Origin: Streptomyces misionensis
Lineage (GTDB): Bacteria > Actinomycetota > Actinomycetes > Streptomycetales > Streptomycetaceae
Direction of reading: 5' to 3'
Assembly (NCBI RefSeq): GCF_900104815.1
Contig: NZ_FNTD01000004.1
Location: 6,571,001-6,635,000 of the forward strand
Length of the DNA stretch: 64,000 nt
Part shown: in pieces, positions 1-8,010 of the stretch
Position numbering within the stretch: the first letter of the stretch is position 1
How the letters are laid out: every line of letters begins with the position of its first letter
Made by a program: the position numbers and the translations under genes
Notes under the pieces: model-generated
What the model was told of the DNA's origin: nothing
The model's input: the letters and a program-made list of their open reading frames with translations, nothing else
The model's database searches: none

Positions 1-920
1 GCCACTACCAGCCCGCCAGGGTGCTCACCAACGACGACCTGGCCGGCATGGTCGACACCGACGACGCGTGGATCCGCACCCGGGTGGGCATCCGCACCCG
101 CCACATCGCCGGCCCCGACGAGCCGGTGGACGAGCTGGCCGCGCACGCCGCCGCCAAGGCCCTGGCCGCCGCCGGACTCGCCCCCGCCGACATCGACCTG
201 GTGCTGGTCGCCACCTCCACCGCGATCGATCGGTCCCCGAACACCGCGGCCCGGGTCGCCGCCCGGCTCGGCATCCCGAGCCCCGCCGCCATGGACGTCA
301 ACGTGGTGTGCGCCGGGTTCACCCACGCCCTGGCCACCGCCGACCACACCGTCCGCGCCGGCGCCGCCATCCGCGCCCTGGTGATCGGCGCCGAGAAGAT
401 GTCCGACGTCACCGACTGGACCGACCGCAGCACCTGCGTCCTCGTCGGCGACGGGGCCGGAGCCGCGGTGGTGGAGGCGTGCGCGCCGGGGGAGGAGCCG
501 GGGATCGCCCCCGTGCTGTGGGGATCGGTGCCCGAGATGGGTCGCATGGTGCGGATCGAGGGGACGCCGCCGCGGTTCGCGCAGGAGGGGCAGAGCGTCT
601 ACCGCTGGGCCACCACCCAGCTGCCCGCCATCGCCCGCCGTACCTGCGAGCGGGCCGGGATCGCCCCCGAGGACCTCGCCGGCGTCGTCCTCCACCAGGC
701 CAACCTGCGCATCATCGAACCGCTCGCCGAGAAGCTGGGCGCCGCCAACGCGGTGATCGCCCGCGACGTCACCGAGTCCGGCAACACCTCCGCCGCCAGC
801 ATCCCCCTCGCCTTCTCCAAGCTCGTCGAGCAGGGCGCGCTGGTGAGCGGGGACCCGGTGCTGCTCTTCGGCTTCGGCGGGAACCTGTCGTACGCCGGTC
901 AGGTCGTTCGCTGCCCGTGA
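1..920 (+). CDS. 3-oxoacyl-ACP synthase III (FabH-like), 5' end missing
   Basis: This is a ketoacyl synthase III fold condensing enzyme of the FabH type. The reading frame is open from base 3 at the window edge, and the residues HYQPAR before the first in-window GTG fit the usual N-terminus, so only about 10 residues are missing. The catalytic triad is visible: Cys in NVVCAGF (codon 309-311), His in LHQAN and Asn in ESGNTSAAS. The C-terminus closes with the usual GFGGNLSYA. FabH-type enzymes condense an acyl-CoA starter with malonyl-ACP. Whether this copy serves fatty acid or specialised metabolism cannot be told, because its upstream neighbours lie outside the window. tRNA-Leu follows about 200 bases downstream. 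Confidence 0.88.
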   Translation, partial: HYQPARVLTNDDLAGMVDTDDAWIRTRVGIRTRHIAGPDEPVDELAAHAAAKALAAAGLAPADIDLVLVATSTAIDRSPNTAARVAARLGIPSPAAMDVNVVCAGFTHALATADHTVRAGAAIRALVIGAEKMSDVTDWTDRSTCVLVGDGAGAAVVEACAPGEEPGIAPVLWGSVPEMGRMVRIEGTPPRFAQEGQSVYRWATTQLPAIARRTCERAGIAPEDLAGVVLHQANLRIIEPLAEKLGAANAVIARDVTESGNTSAASIPLAFSKLVEQGALVSGDPVLLFGFGGNLSYAGQVVRCP

Positions 921-1122
921 GGCGCGCCGCGGGAACGCGGGAGCCCACGGCGCCCGTGCCGGGGCAGCGCCCTGACTCACCGTGCACGGCGTCTCGCAAT
1001 CCGTATGTGGCCGCCGCCCTACCCCCTGCGGCCCGAATACGCAGGTGAAACGCACTCCGAAACCTTGGTATTGTTGTCCATGTCGCCGCGAGGGAAGCCC
1101 CTCGCAAGGCGGCAGACACCTG

Positions 1123-1210
1123 GTCCGGGTGGCGGAATGGCAGACGCGCTAGCTTGAGGTGCTAGTGCCCTTTATCGGGCGTGGGGGTTCAAGTCCCCCC
1201 TCGGACACCA
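1123..1210 (+). tRNA. tRNA-Leu (anticodon GAG)
   Basis: A class II tRNA can be folded by eye. The 7-bp acceptor stem is GTCCGGG (1123-1129) with CTCGGAC (1200-1206), including one G-T pair. The anticodon stem CTAGC/GCTAG encloses the loop TTGAGGT, which gives anticodon GAG (Leu, CUC/CUU). A long variable arm and a T-arm with GTTCAAGTC follow. Discriminator A is at 1207 and CCA is encoded at 1208-1210. A terminator hairpin follows at once. Confidence 0.95.
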
Positions 1211-1214
1211 GCTG

Positions 1215-1240
1215 AGACCCCTGCTGATCAGGGGTCTTCT
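1215..1240 (+). terminator. Intrinsic terminator of tRNA-Leu
   Basis: A perfect 9-bp stem, AGACCCCTG (1215-1223) with CAGGGGTCT (1229-1237), closes a 5-base loop and is followed by a short T/C-rich tail. It starts four bases after the encoded CCA, so it is most likely the tRNA transcript terminator. Confidence 0.75.
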
Positions 1241-1890
1241 GCTTCCCGGGCTGTACTCCGGCCGACCGGTGACCAACATACCTGCCGGGGAGCGGTCTCC
1301 CTCGCGCGTCACACCGTGGTCAGCGGAACCTGGACGGTGTGGAGGCGGCCGTCGCCGAGGGGGAGCAGGCCGCGGCCGGGCTGGACGGTCTGGCCCGTCG
1401 AACCCCGCTGCGGCCGAACCCTGCCGGCCCGGCGATCCGTCGGCGTGGGTGCGCGGACGCGACTGGTGGTCGGTCGCCGCCCCGGCTCCAGCCCCCGACA
1501 CGTCGCGGAGCGCCCGGCTTCACCGCCAGGAACGCGCAGTTGGCTGGAAAGTGACGCTGTCTGTTGGGATCGGTTCTACGAATGAGGCCCACCTGATGGT
1601 GATTTGACGTTATGTCAGTCCGATTCCCAGCCCTGCCGATGCAAGCCGACAGGCTGACGGGTCAGGCAAGTCCCCTATCACACACGGACGTTCCGTCGAT
1701 CGGTTCGCGACGAACTCTGGTTGGCGGCCGACTAAGCCGCCAGTCAGATTTTCTGGCGCTCCAGTGTGGCTAGCATGAGCAGGTACCCGGTCGGAAGATC
1801 GTCGTCCTCTTGGCGCCCCCCTTTCCGGCCCGCGGCCGCCGTGCGTCGGCGGCCCGTTTCTCCTGATCTCTTGGACCGAGGGACCGCGGA
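1241..1890. other. 650-base gap with no convincing gene
   Basis: No reading frame here has a plausible start, ribosome binding site and Streptomyces codon bias. A hairpin lies at 1722-1742 (TGGCGGC, loop of seven, GCCGCCA), followed by GTCAGATTTTC, which looks like a plus-strand intrinsic terminator although no gene precedes it. Smaller dyads ACGGA-CGT-TCCGT and GTTCG-CGA-CGAAC lie just upstream of it. Part of the stretch (about 1550-1800) looks less GC-rich than its surroundings. The cvnA promoter should lie near its 3' end. It may hold a small RNA or a decayed gene. Confidence 0.5.
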
Positions 1891-3687
1891 ATGTCACTGC
1901 CTGCACCGCTCAGTCAGCAACGGCCGACGAAGGCGCCGCGCACCTCGCCGGCCGTGCCCCTGGCCGTGCTGGTGCTCGGCGCGGCGGCCGGCGGCGTGGC
2001 CGTCGTCCTGGCGCCGTCCGGTGCCGGCCCCTGGGCGCTGACCGTGGTCGCGGTCGCCTGGGTGTGCCTGGCCGCGGCCGTCCTCGTCGGCCACCGGCTC
2101 GTGGCGCGGGCCCGGCGCACGGCCGCCGCGCAGACCGCCGAGGCCGGCCGTCTCAAGGCGCAGGCGGCGCAGCTGTCGGCGGAGACCGCGCACCTGGCCA
2201 ACGTGACGCTGCCCGCCGTGGCCGACCGTCTGCGCGAGGGCATGAGCGCGGCCGACGCGCTGGGCGGTGTCACCCAGCCGTCGGACCCGCAGCTGGGGCG
2301 GATCGGGTACGTCTTCGCCGCCGCCGTCGAGGAACACGTGCGGCGCGCGGCCGCGTCGGACGGCGAGCGCCGGCGGGCGCGGGACGAGCTGGACGAGATG
2401 GTCGCCGCGCTGGAACGGGTGGCGCGGGAGACCCTGCCCGCCGCCCTCGCGGGACTGCGCGAGGGCGCGTCCGCCGACACGGTGCTCGCCGAACTCGACC
2501 TGCCCCGGCTGCCCGCGGTCCGCATCCCGACCGAGTCGTATGTGCGCGAACTCGCCCGCAGCGAGCGGCGCGCCGCCGCGGCGCAGGCCGCCTCCGCCAA
2601 GGCGCTCAGCCGCGTCCAGGCCAAGTCCGTCAGCATGCTCGCCGACCTGCGGGAGATGCAGGAACGACACGGCGAGGAGGTCTTCGGCGACCTGCTGAAG
2701 CTGGACCACAGCACCTCGCAGCTCGGCCTGATGACCGACCGGCTCGCGCTGCTCATGGGCGGCCGGTCCAGCCGCGCCTGGAACAAGCCGATCGTGATGG
2801 AGAGCATCCTGCGCGGCGCCGTCGGCCGGATCGCCGCCTACCAGCGGGTGCGCCTGCACTGCTCCACCACCGCCGCGATCTCCGGCTTCGCCGCCGAGGG
2901 CGTCATGCATCTCCTCGCCGAACTGATGGACAACGCCGCGAACTTCTCCCCGCCCATCGACGAGGTGCACGTCTACGTCGAGGACCGCAGCGCCGGCCTG
3001 GTCGTCACCATCGAGGACAGCGGCCTGAAGATGGCCGACGCGGCCATGCGCCGTGCCGAGGAGGCGGTGTCCGGCCGCATGACCGACCTCGCCTCGCTCC
3101 AGGGCACCCGGCTCGGCCTCGCCGTGGTCGGACGGCTCGCGGTGAAGTACGGCATCAGCGTCAACTACCGCCCCTCGTCACGCGGCGGCACCGGTGTCGT
3201 CGTCCTGCTGCCCCCGCAGCTGATCGCCCAGCAGCGCGAGGCGGTGGCGCCCGGGGCCGTCGGCCGCGCCACCGCGGGAACCGTGCCCGCACCGGCACCC
3301 GCCCCGGCCCCGGTGCCCGGGCCCGCCGCGCGCCCCGGCGTCCCGGAGCGGCCCGCCGCCCGGCCGGAGCCGTCCGTGCAGGAACAGCACGCGCGCGCCG
3401 CCGGCTCCACGCCGAACGGCCTGCCCGTACGCGCGCCCGGCCGCACCATGGCCGAGGCCGAACGGGGGCGCGAGCAGCGCCGGTCGGCCTCCGACACGAG
3501 GTCCGAAGCGGTGTCCGAGACGGGGTCCGACGCGGCATCCGAGGCGGTGGACGCGGACCGCCCGGAGCAGCGTCCGGCGCGGGACGCCGGCGCACGGTTC
3601 GGCGCCTTCCACCGCGGGCGCCGGTCCGCGCGGGGCGCCGCCGAGTCCGATGCCCGGTCCGAGGCCGAGCCGCCGCCCGCCCCGTAG
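1891..3687 (+). CDS. cvnA: Conservon sensor kinase-like protein CvnA
   Basis: This 598-residue membrane protein resembles a sensor histidine kinase. Two transmembrane segments (about residues 22-45 and 50-72) are followed by a long helical region and a GHKL ATPase domain at about 320-450. That domain has an N box (ELMDNAANFSPP), G1 (EDSGLKM) and G2 (GTRLGLAVVGRLA). The last ~150 residues are a low-complexity Ala/Pro/Arg tail. No response regulator is adjacent; instead cvnB, cvnC, cvnD and a P450 follow, which is the defining conservon arrangement. In S. coelicolor and S. griseus, CvnA is thought to form a membrane complex with CvnB-D resembling a G-protein receptor system. The ATG start begins a signal-anchor-like N-terminus. 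Confidence 0.92.
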   Translation: MSLPAPLSQQRPTKAPRTSPAVPLAVLVLGAAAGGVAVVLAPSGAGPWALTVVAVAWVCLAAAVLVGHRLVARARRTAAAQTAEAGRLKAQAAQLSAETAHLANVTLPAVADRLREGMSAADALGGVTQPSDPQLGRIGYVFAAAVEEHVRRAAASDGERRRARDELDEMVAALERVARETLPAALAGLREGASADTVLAELDLPRLPAVRIPTESYVRELARSERRAAAAQAASAKALSRVQAKSVSMLADLREMQERHGEEVFGDLLKLDHSTSQLGLMTDRLALLMGGRSSRAWNKPIVMESILRGAVGRIAAYQRVRLHCSTTAAISGFAAEGVMHLLAELMDNAANFSPPIDEVHVYVEDRSAGLVVTIEDSGLKMADAAMRRAEEAVSGRMTDLASLQGTRLGLAVVGRLAVKYGISVNYRPSSRGGTGVVVLLPPQLIAQQREAVAPGAVGRATAGTVPAPAPAPAPVPGPAARPGVPERPAARPEPSVQEQHARAAGSTPNGLPVRAPGRTMAEAERGREQRRSASDTRSEAVSETGSDAASEAVDADRPEQRPARDAGARFGAFHRGRRSARGAAESDARSEAEPPPAP

Positions 3688-3768
3688 CCGCCGACCCCTT
3701 TCCCGTACGGCGCCCAGGGCGCCGGCGCCCGCTTCCGCCCGAGTTCATGAGATTGGAGGAACGGGCCG

Positions 3769-4227
3769 GTGACCGGTCAGCCGGGTACCACCGTCCCACC
3801 ACCCACCATGCAGACCACCGACAACAGCCTCACCTGGCTCCTCCAGAATCTCCTGGAGCGCACCCCCGGCACCCGGCACGCCCTGGCCCTGTCCCGGGAC
3901 GGCCTGAAGCTCTGCTGGACCGAACACCTGACGCTCGACCAGGCCGACCAGCTGGCGGCGATCTGCTCCGGCATCCAGGCCCTGGCCCACGGCGCGTCCG
4001 TGGAGTTCGGCGACGGCACCGGTGGCGTCCGGCAGTCCATGACCGAGTTCCACGGCGGCCTGCTGTTCATCGTGGAGGCCGGCGAGGGAGCGCACCTGGC
4101 GGTCCTCGCGGAGGAGGACGCCGACCCGGGCGTGGTGGGCCACCAGATGACGGAGCTGGTGGAGCAGATCGGCGAGCACCTGCGCGCCGAGCCCCGAGAG
4201 CCCTTTCCCGGGAGTGCCGCGTCGTGA
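3769..4227 (+). CDS. cvnB: Roadblock/LC7 domain protein CvnB
   Basis: This 152-residue cytoplasmic protein of the roadblock/LC7 (MglB-like) fold is the second gene of the conservon. After a short variable N-terminus, the roadblock core runs from about residue 22 (TWLLQNLLERTPGTRHALAL) and includes HLTLDQADQLAAI and GAHLAVLA. GTG at 3769 is preceded by GGAGGA at 3755-3760, an ideal Shine-Dalgarno spacing, 81 bases after cvnA. The family is known to bind small GTPases and to modulate them, so its likely partner is CvnD, two genes downstream. Its stop codon overlaps the start of cvnC (TGATG). Confidence 0.92.
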   Translation: MTGQPGTTVPPPTMQTTDNSLTWLLQNLLERTPGTRHALALSRDGLKLCWTEHLTLDQADQLAAICSGIQALAHGASVEFGDGTGGVRQSMTEFHGGLLFIVEAGEGAHLAVLAEEDADPGVVGHQMTELVEQIGEHLRAEPREPFPGSAAS

Positions 4228-4580
4228 TGCGCAAGCCCGTGGACACCGGCGACCCCGACCGGCTCTACACGGTCACGGCCGGCCGGAGCCGCGCCGACGA
4301 CTCCTTCGACCTGGTCACCCTGATCGTCAGCGAGTGCCGGCCCACGGCGGGCATGCAGTCGGAGCACGCCCGGATCCTGGAGCTGTGCGAACACCCCACG
4401 GCCGTCGTCGAGATCGCCGCGGAGCTGAAACTGCCCATCACGGTGGTGCGCATCCTGCTCGGGGACCTGCTCGACACCGGCCGCATCACCGCCCGCCGTC
4501 CGCGCGCGGCGCAGTCCGTCGCCTCGCTCCCCGACTCCGCCCTTCTCAAGGAGGTGCTCCATGGGCTCCGCAACCTCTGA
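4227..4580 (+). CDS. cvnC: DUF742 protein CvnC
   Basis: This 117-residue protein has a DUF742 domain covering nearly its whole length. Typical features are RLYTVTAGR near the N-terminus, LVTLIVS, a winged-helix-like core (EHARILELCEHPTAVVEIA, then LKLPITVVRILLGDL) and the closing LLKEVLHGLRNL. The third gene of conservons always encodes this family. Its molecular role is unsettled, but it interacts with the other Cvn proteins. ATG at 4227 shares a base with the cvnB stop. A GTG one codon upstream (4224) is an alternative start. The last 20 bases overlap cvnD, so translation is probably coupled. Confidence 0.92.
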   Translation: MRKPVDTGDPDRLYTVTAGRSRADDSFDLVTLIVSECRPTAGMQSEHARILELCEHPTAVVEIAAELKLPITVVRILLGDLLDTGRITARRPRAAQSVASLPDSALLKEVLHGLRNL

Positions 4581-5178
4581 GCTGCCCGCCCGCCGCACGC
4601 CACTGGACGATGCGGCGGAGACCGGACTGAAGATCGTCATCGTGGGCGGTTTCGGTGTCGGCAAGACGACCCTGGTCCGCTCGGTCAGCGAGATCCGGCC
4701 GCTGAACACCGAGGAGGTGATGACGCAGGCCGGCGTCGGCCTCGACGAGACCAGCGCGGTCGCGTCGAAGACCACCACGACGGTGGCGTTCGACTTCGGG
4801 CGGATCAGCCTCAACGAGCGCATGGTGCTGTACCTGTTCGGCGCGCCCGGCCAGGAGCGCTTCTGGTTCCTCTGGGACAGGCTGTTCTCCGGGACGCTGG
4901 GCGCCGTGGTGCTCGTGGACACGCGCCGGATGAACGACTCCTGGTACGCGATAGACCGGCTGGAGCACCACAGGACGCCGTTCGTGGTGGCCGTCAACCG
5001 CTTCGACGACGACACCCACCGGTACTCCCTGGAGGAGATCCGCCAGGCGCTCGCCCTCTCCGACGAGGTACCGATGGTCGACTGCGACGCGCGGGTCCGG
5101 CAGTCCGGCAAGGACGTGCTGATCACCCTCGTGGACCACCTGTACGAACTGGCGATGGCCCAGGAGGCGACACCGTGA
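4561..5178 (+). CDS. cvnD: Small GTP-binding protein CvnD
   Basis: This 205-residue P-loop GTPase is the fourth conservon gene. The Walker A/G1 motif GGFGVGKTT is at about residues 29-37. The region LFGAPGQERFWFLWD is the switch II/G3 equivalent (DxxGQE-like, with A-P-G-Q-E). VNRFD serves as the NKxD-like G4 motif, and DCDARV lies near G5. These features match the MglA/CvnD family rather than Ras proper. GTP/GDP switching is thought to relay the signal from CvnA. It starts inside cvnC (ATG 4561, preceded by AAGGAGG) and its stop overlaps the GTG of the P450 by 4 bases, so all five genes form one operon. Confidence 0.93.
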   Translation: MGSATSELPARRTPLDDAAETGLKIVIVGGFGVGKTTLVRSVSEIRPLNTEEVMTQAGVGLDETSAVASKTTTTVAFDFGRISLNERMVLYLFGAPGQERFWFLWDRLFSGTLGAVVLVDTRRMNDSWYAIDRLEHHRTPFVVAVNRFDDDTHRYSLEEIRQALALSDEVPMVDCDARVRQSGKDVLITLVDHLYELAMAQEATP

Positions 5179-6431
5179 CCGATCCCTCTTCCGCGCACCA
5201 GGCCCCGCCGGGCTGCCCCGTCCACACCGAAGCGGTGCGCCTGGCGGGGCTCGAGTACCAGCAGACGCCGGCGCAGATGTACCGCGCGCTGCGCCGCGAG
5301 CACGGCGCGGTGGCGCCGGTGCTGCTCGACGGGGACATCCCGGCCTGGCTGGTGCTCGGCTACTCCGAGGTCACCTACGTGACCAGCCACGACGAGCTGT
5401 TCGCGCGGGACTCCCGGCGCTGGAACCAGTGGGAGAACATCCCGGCGGACTGGCCGCTGCTGCCGTACGTCGGCTACCAGCCGTCGGTGCTGTTCACCGA
5501 GGGCGACGAGCACCGGCGGCGGGCCGGAGTGATCACCCAGGCGCTGGAGGGCGTCGACCAGTTCGAACTGGCGCGCAACTGCCAGCTGATCGCCGACCGG
5601 CTCATCGCCGCCTTCGCGGGCAGCGGTCAGGCCGAGCTGATGACCGGATACGCGCACGCCCTGCCGATGCGGGCCGTGGTGCAGATGTGCGGGATGCCGA
5701 CCTCCGGCGAGGACACCCAGCGGCTCGTCGAGGACCTGCGGATCTCGCTCGACGCGGCGGAGGGCGACGACCCGGTGGCGGCGTACGGGCGCGTGGGCGA
5801 GCGGCTGCGGCAACTGGTGAAGGACAAGCGGGAGAACCCGGGTCCGGACGTCACCTCGCGCATGCTGCTGCATCCGGCGGGACTGACGGACGAGGAGATC
5901 GTCCAGGACCTGATCTCGGTGATCGCCGCGGCGCAGCAGCCGACCGCCAACTGGATCTGCAACACGCTGCGGCTGCTGCTGACGGACGAGCGGTTCGCGG
6001 TGAACGTGTCGGGCGGCAGGCTCAGCGTGGGCGAGGCGCTCAACGAGGCGCTGTGGCTGGACACGCCGACGCAGAACTTCATCGGGCGCTGGGCCGTCCG
6101 GGACACCCAGCTGGGCGGGCGGCAGATCCGGGCCGGCGACTGCCTGGTGCTGGGGCTGGCCGCGGCCAACACCGATCCGCAGATCTGGCCCGACGCGCAC
6201 GTGGGCGCGGAGAACGCCGCGCATCTGTCGTTCAGCAACGGCGAGCACCGCTGCCCCTATCCGGCGCCGCTGCTGGCGGACGTGATGGCGCGGACGGCCG
6301 TGGAGACGCTGCTGGAGCGGCTGCCGGACCTGGTGCTGGCGGTCGAGCCGGAGACGCTGACCTGGCGTCCGTCGATCTGGATGCGCGGACTGACGGCGCT
6401 GCCGGTACGGTTCACGCCGGTCGTGCAGTAG
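5175..6431 (+). CDS. Conservon-linked cytochrome P450, CYP157-like, without ExxR
   Basis: This 418-residue protein is the fifth gene of the conservon, starting at GTG in a GTGA overlap with cvnD. The heme-ligand region is FSNGEHRC (F353 to C360) followed by PYP instead of the usual x-G. The K-helix motif that should be ExxR reads E291-A-L-W294, and the I-helix reads AAAQQPT, with Gln in place of the usual acid. The CYP157 family, known from Streptomyces conservons, is the documented P450 family lacking ExxR, and this protein matches it. Standard monooxygenase activity is doubtful. A sensory or heme-binding role in the Cvn complex is possible but is inference. Confidence 0.88.
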   Translation: MTDPSSAHQAPPGCPVHTEAVRLAGLEYQQTPAQMYRALRREHGAVAPVLLDGDIPAWLVLGYSEVTYVTSHDELFARDSRRWNQWENIPADWPLLPYVGYQPSVLFTEGDEHRRRAGVITQALEGVDQFELARNCQLIADRLIAAFAGSGQAELMTGYAHALPMRAVVQMCGMPTSGEDTQRLVEDLRISLDAAEGDDPVAAYGRVGERLRQLVKDKRENPGPDVTSRMLLHPAGLTDEEIVQDLISVIAAAQQPTANWICNTLRLLLTDERFAVNVSGGRLSVGEALNEALWLDTPTQNFIGRWAVRDTQLGGRQIRAGDCLVLGLAAANTDPQIWPDAHVGAENAAHLSFSNGEHRCPYPAPLLADVMARTAVETLLERLPDLVLAVEPETLTWRPSIWMRGLTALPVRFTPVVQ

Positions 6432-6551
6432 GGCGGGTGCCCGACGACCCGGTAGGGGCGATGCCCGAGGAGCAGGGAGGGCGGATGCCCGGTGGCCGTC
6501 TGGGGGCGGACGCCCGACGTCCCGGCAGCGCGCATGGCCGTTGGCCGGTGG
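6432..6551. repeat. Imperfect 24-bp tandem repeat, about five units
   Basis: Five consecutive units start at 6432, 6456, 6480, 6504 and 6528. Each begins with a variant of GGGCGGATGCCCG, and the last unit is the most degenerate. The array lies directly after the P450 stop codon, between two convergent P450 genes. The period is a multiple of three, but no gene is called here. Confidence 0.6.
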
Positions 6552-6593
6552 GGTGGGCGCCCCGGCCCCCGGTGGCGTGGCGGCGCGGGCGCA

Positions 6594-6614
6594 CGGGCCC
6601 CCGGGCGGGGCCCG
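6594..6614. terminator. Hairpin terminator between convergent P450 genes
   Basis: Perfect 8-bp stem CGGGCCCC (6594-6601) with GGGGCCCG (6607-6614) and a 5-base loop, 22 bases from the stop of the minus-strand P450. There is no T tract, as is common for Streptomyces terminators. It could serve either strand. Confidence 0.55.
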
Positions 6615-6636
6615 TTCACCTCGGCGGTGGTGCCGG

Positions 6637-7863
6637 TCAGGCGGCCGTCACGGGCGTGAACCGCACGGGCAGGCGCTGGGGCCCGCGGGTGAAGACGCCT
6701 TCCTCGACCGGGTCGAAGCCGTCCGCGAGACGCATGTCGGGCATGGCGTCCAGCAGTTGGCCGACGCCGATCTCGACCTCCGCCTTGGCGAGCAGCGCGC
6801 CGACGCAGAAGTGCCGGCCGAGCGCGAAGGCGAGGTGGTCGGCGGCGGCGGAGAAGGCGGTGGTGGCGGTCAGGTCGTCGCGGAAGATGTCGAAGCGGTC
6901 GGGCTCGCGGTAGCGGCTCTCGTCCCGGTTGGCGGCGCCTATCAGGCAGGTGACGGTCACGCCGGCGGGTATGGTGCCGCCGCTGAGCTTCACCTCGGTC
7001 GCGGACTGCCGCATGATCATGTGGACGGGCGGGGTGTACCGCAGGGTCTCGGCGAAGGCCCGCGGGATCAGGTCGCGGTCCGCGCGGACGGCCGCGAGCT
7101 GGTCGGGGTGGCGGAGCAGGTTCGCGAAGATGCTGGCGATCGCCTTGTCGGTGGTCTCGCCGCCGGCCGCGAGCAGCAGGCTGCAGAACGCCTTGATGTC
7201 CTCGTCGCTCATCCGCACACCGTCGACCTCGGCGGTGCACAGCGTGGACAGCAGGTCGTCGCCCAGGCTGTCGCGGCGTTCCCGGATGATCGGCAGCATG
7301 TACTCGGCGAACTCGACGCGGGTCCGCTCGCCCGCCGCGGCCACCTCGGGGTCGCCCGAGAGGTTGCCGAGGAAGGCGATGACGGACGTGTACCAGCGGT
7401 GGAAGCGTGCGTGGTCCGCCTTGTCGAGGCCCAGCATGTCGGCGATCACGTTGACCGGAAAGCGGGTGGCGTAGTCGTTGACCAGGTCGGCGGAGCCGGA
7501 GTCCCGGAAGGCGTCGATCAGTTCGCGCGAGTTGCGCTCGATGACGGGGAGGAACTTCTCCTGGAGGTCGGTGCCGCGGAAGGCGGGGGCGACGAGGGCG
7601 CGGCGCACGGCGTGCTCACGGCCGCTGAGCTGGAGGATCGTCCTGCCGTGCACGGGCTCGATCTGCCAGTCGTAGTTGTCGGTGGTGAACTCGCCGTTCC
7701 TGTCCTTGAAGACGTGCTCGACGTCGTCGTAGCGCGAGACGATGTAACTCTGCGTCGGTTCGTGCCATATGAGGGGCGCGGCATCGCGCATCTGGCGGTA
7801 CGCCGAGTAGGGGTCCGCGGCGAATTCGGGCGAGAGGATGTCGGGCACCTGCGCGGTGGGCAT
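6637..7863 (-). CDS. Cytochrome P450, canonical
   Basis: This 408-residue soluble bacterial class I-type P450 has all standard motifs. The I-helix is AGGETT, the K-helix ExxR is E272-T-L-R275, and the heme-ligand loop is FALGRHFCVG with Cys353. It is convergent with the conservon P450 and lies apart from the cvn operon. In S. coelicolor some conservons carry two P450 genes (CYP157 with CYP154), but this one is on the opposite strand, so membership in that system is only a guess. The substrate cannot be read from sequence. No ferredoxin gene is adjacent, so redox partners must come from elsewhere. The ATG has AGGGAGCCCC upstream (minus strand). Confidence 0.92.
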   Translation of the reverse strand: MPTAQVPDILSPEFAADPYSAYRQMRDAAPLIWHEPTQSYIVSRYDDVEHVFKDRNGEFTTDNYDWQIEPVHGRTILQLSGREHAVRRALVAPAFRGTDLQEKFLPVIERNSRELIDAFRDSGSADLVNDYATRFPVNVIADMLGLDKADHARFHRWYTSVIAFLGNLSGDPEVAAAGERTRVEFAEYMLPIIRERRDSLGDDLLSTLCTAEVDGVRMSDEDIKAFCSLLLAAGGETTDKAIASIFANLLRHPDQLAAVRADRDLIPRAFAETLRYTPPVHMIMRQSATEVKLSGGTIPAGVTVTCLIGAANRDESRYREPDRFDIFRDDLTATTAFSAAADHLAFALGRHFCVGALLAKAEVEIGVGQLLDAMPDMRLADGFDPVEEGVFTRGPQRLPVRFTPVTAA

Positions 7864-7904
7864 GGGGCTCCCTCAAGATCAGTGACTGGCTTACGGCACA
7901 CGGT

Positions 7905-7923
7905 GGTTGAACAATGATCAACC
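7905..7923. promoter_or_regulatory. Inverted repeat upstream of the minus-strand P450
   Basis: GGTTGA (7905-7910) and TCAACC (7918-7923) flank a 7-base spacer 42 bases before the P450 start. The 9-mer GGTGGTTGA also occurs at 7902-7910 and 7944-7952. This is a candidate operator; the regulator is unknown. Confidence 0.4.
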
Positions 7924-8010
7924 GAAGAAGCCCTCCGCGCCAGGGTGGTTGAGGGTATTGCGGAATCGGCGTCCCTCCTCGGTCGGGCGGTCGCGCCGGG
8001 TCTTTGCTCG

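Noticed and set aside
1123..1210. tRNA-Leu as an integration site with a mobile element beside it
   Set aside because: No integrase, excisionase or second copy of the tRNA 3' end was seen in the window.
1172..1501. Minus-strand frame ending in a WCPRGDLNPHA-like peptide
   Set aside because: This is the antisense translation of the tRNA-Leu 3' half, a well-known artefact; the rest has no family match.
2064..4226. Long plus-strand frame overlapping cvnA and cvnB
   Set aside because: Its Arg/Gly-rich translation is a high-GC shadow. Only its last part (4227-4580), with its own start, is the real cvnC.
3777..6248. 823-codon minus-strand frame under the conservon
   Set aside because: Antisense shadow of cvnB-D and the P450, which have clear motifs; no start signal or family features.
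6637..7863. Second P450 as a conservon member (CYP154-like partner)
   Set aside because: It is on the opposite strand beyond a terminator hairpin, so operon membership is not supported; only a functional link remains possible.
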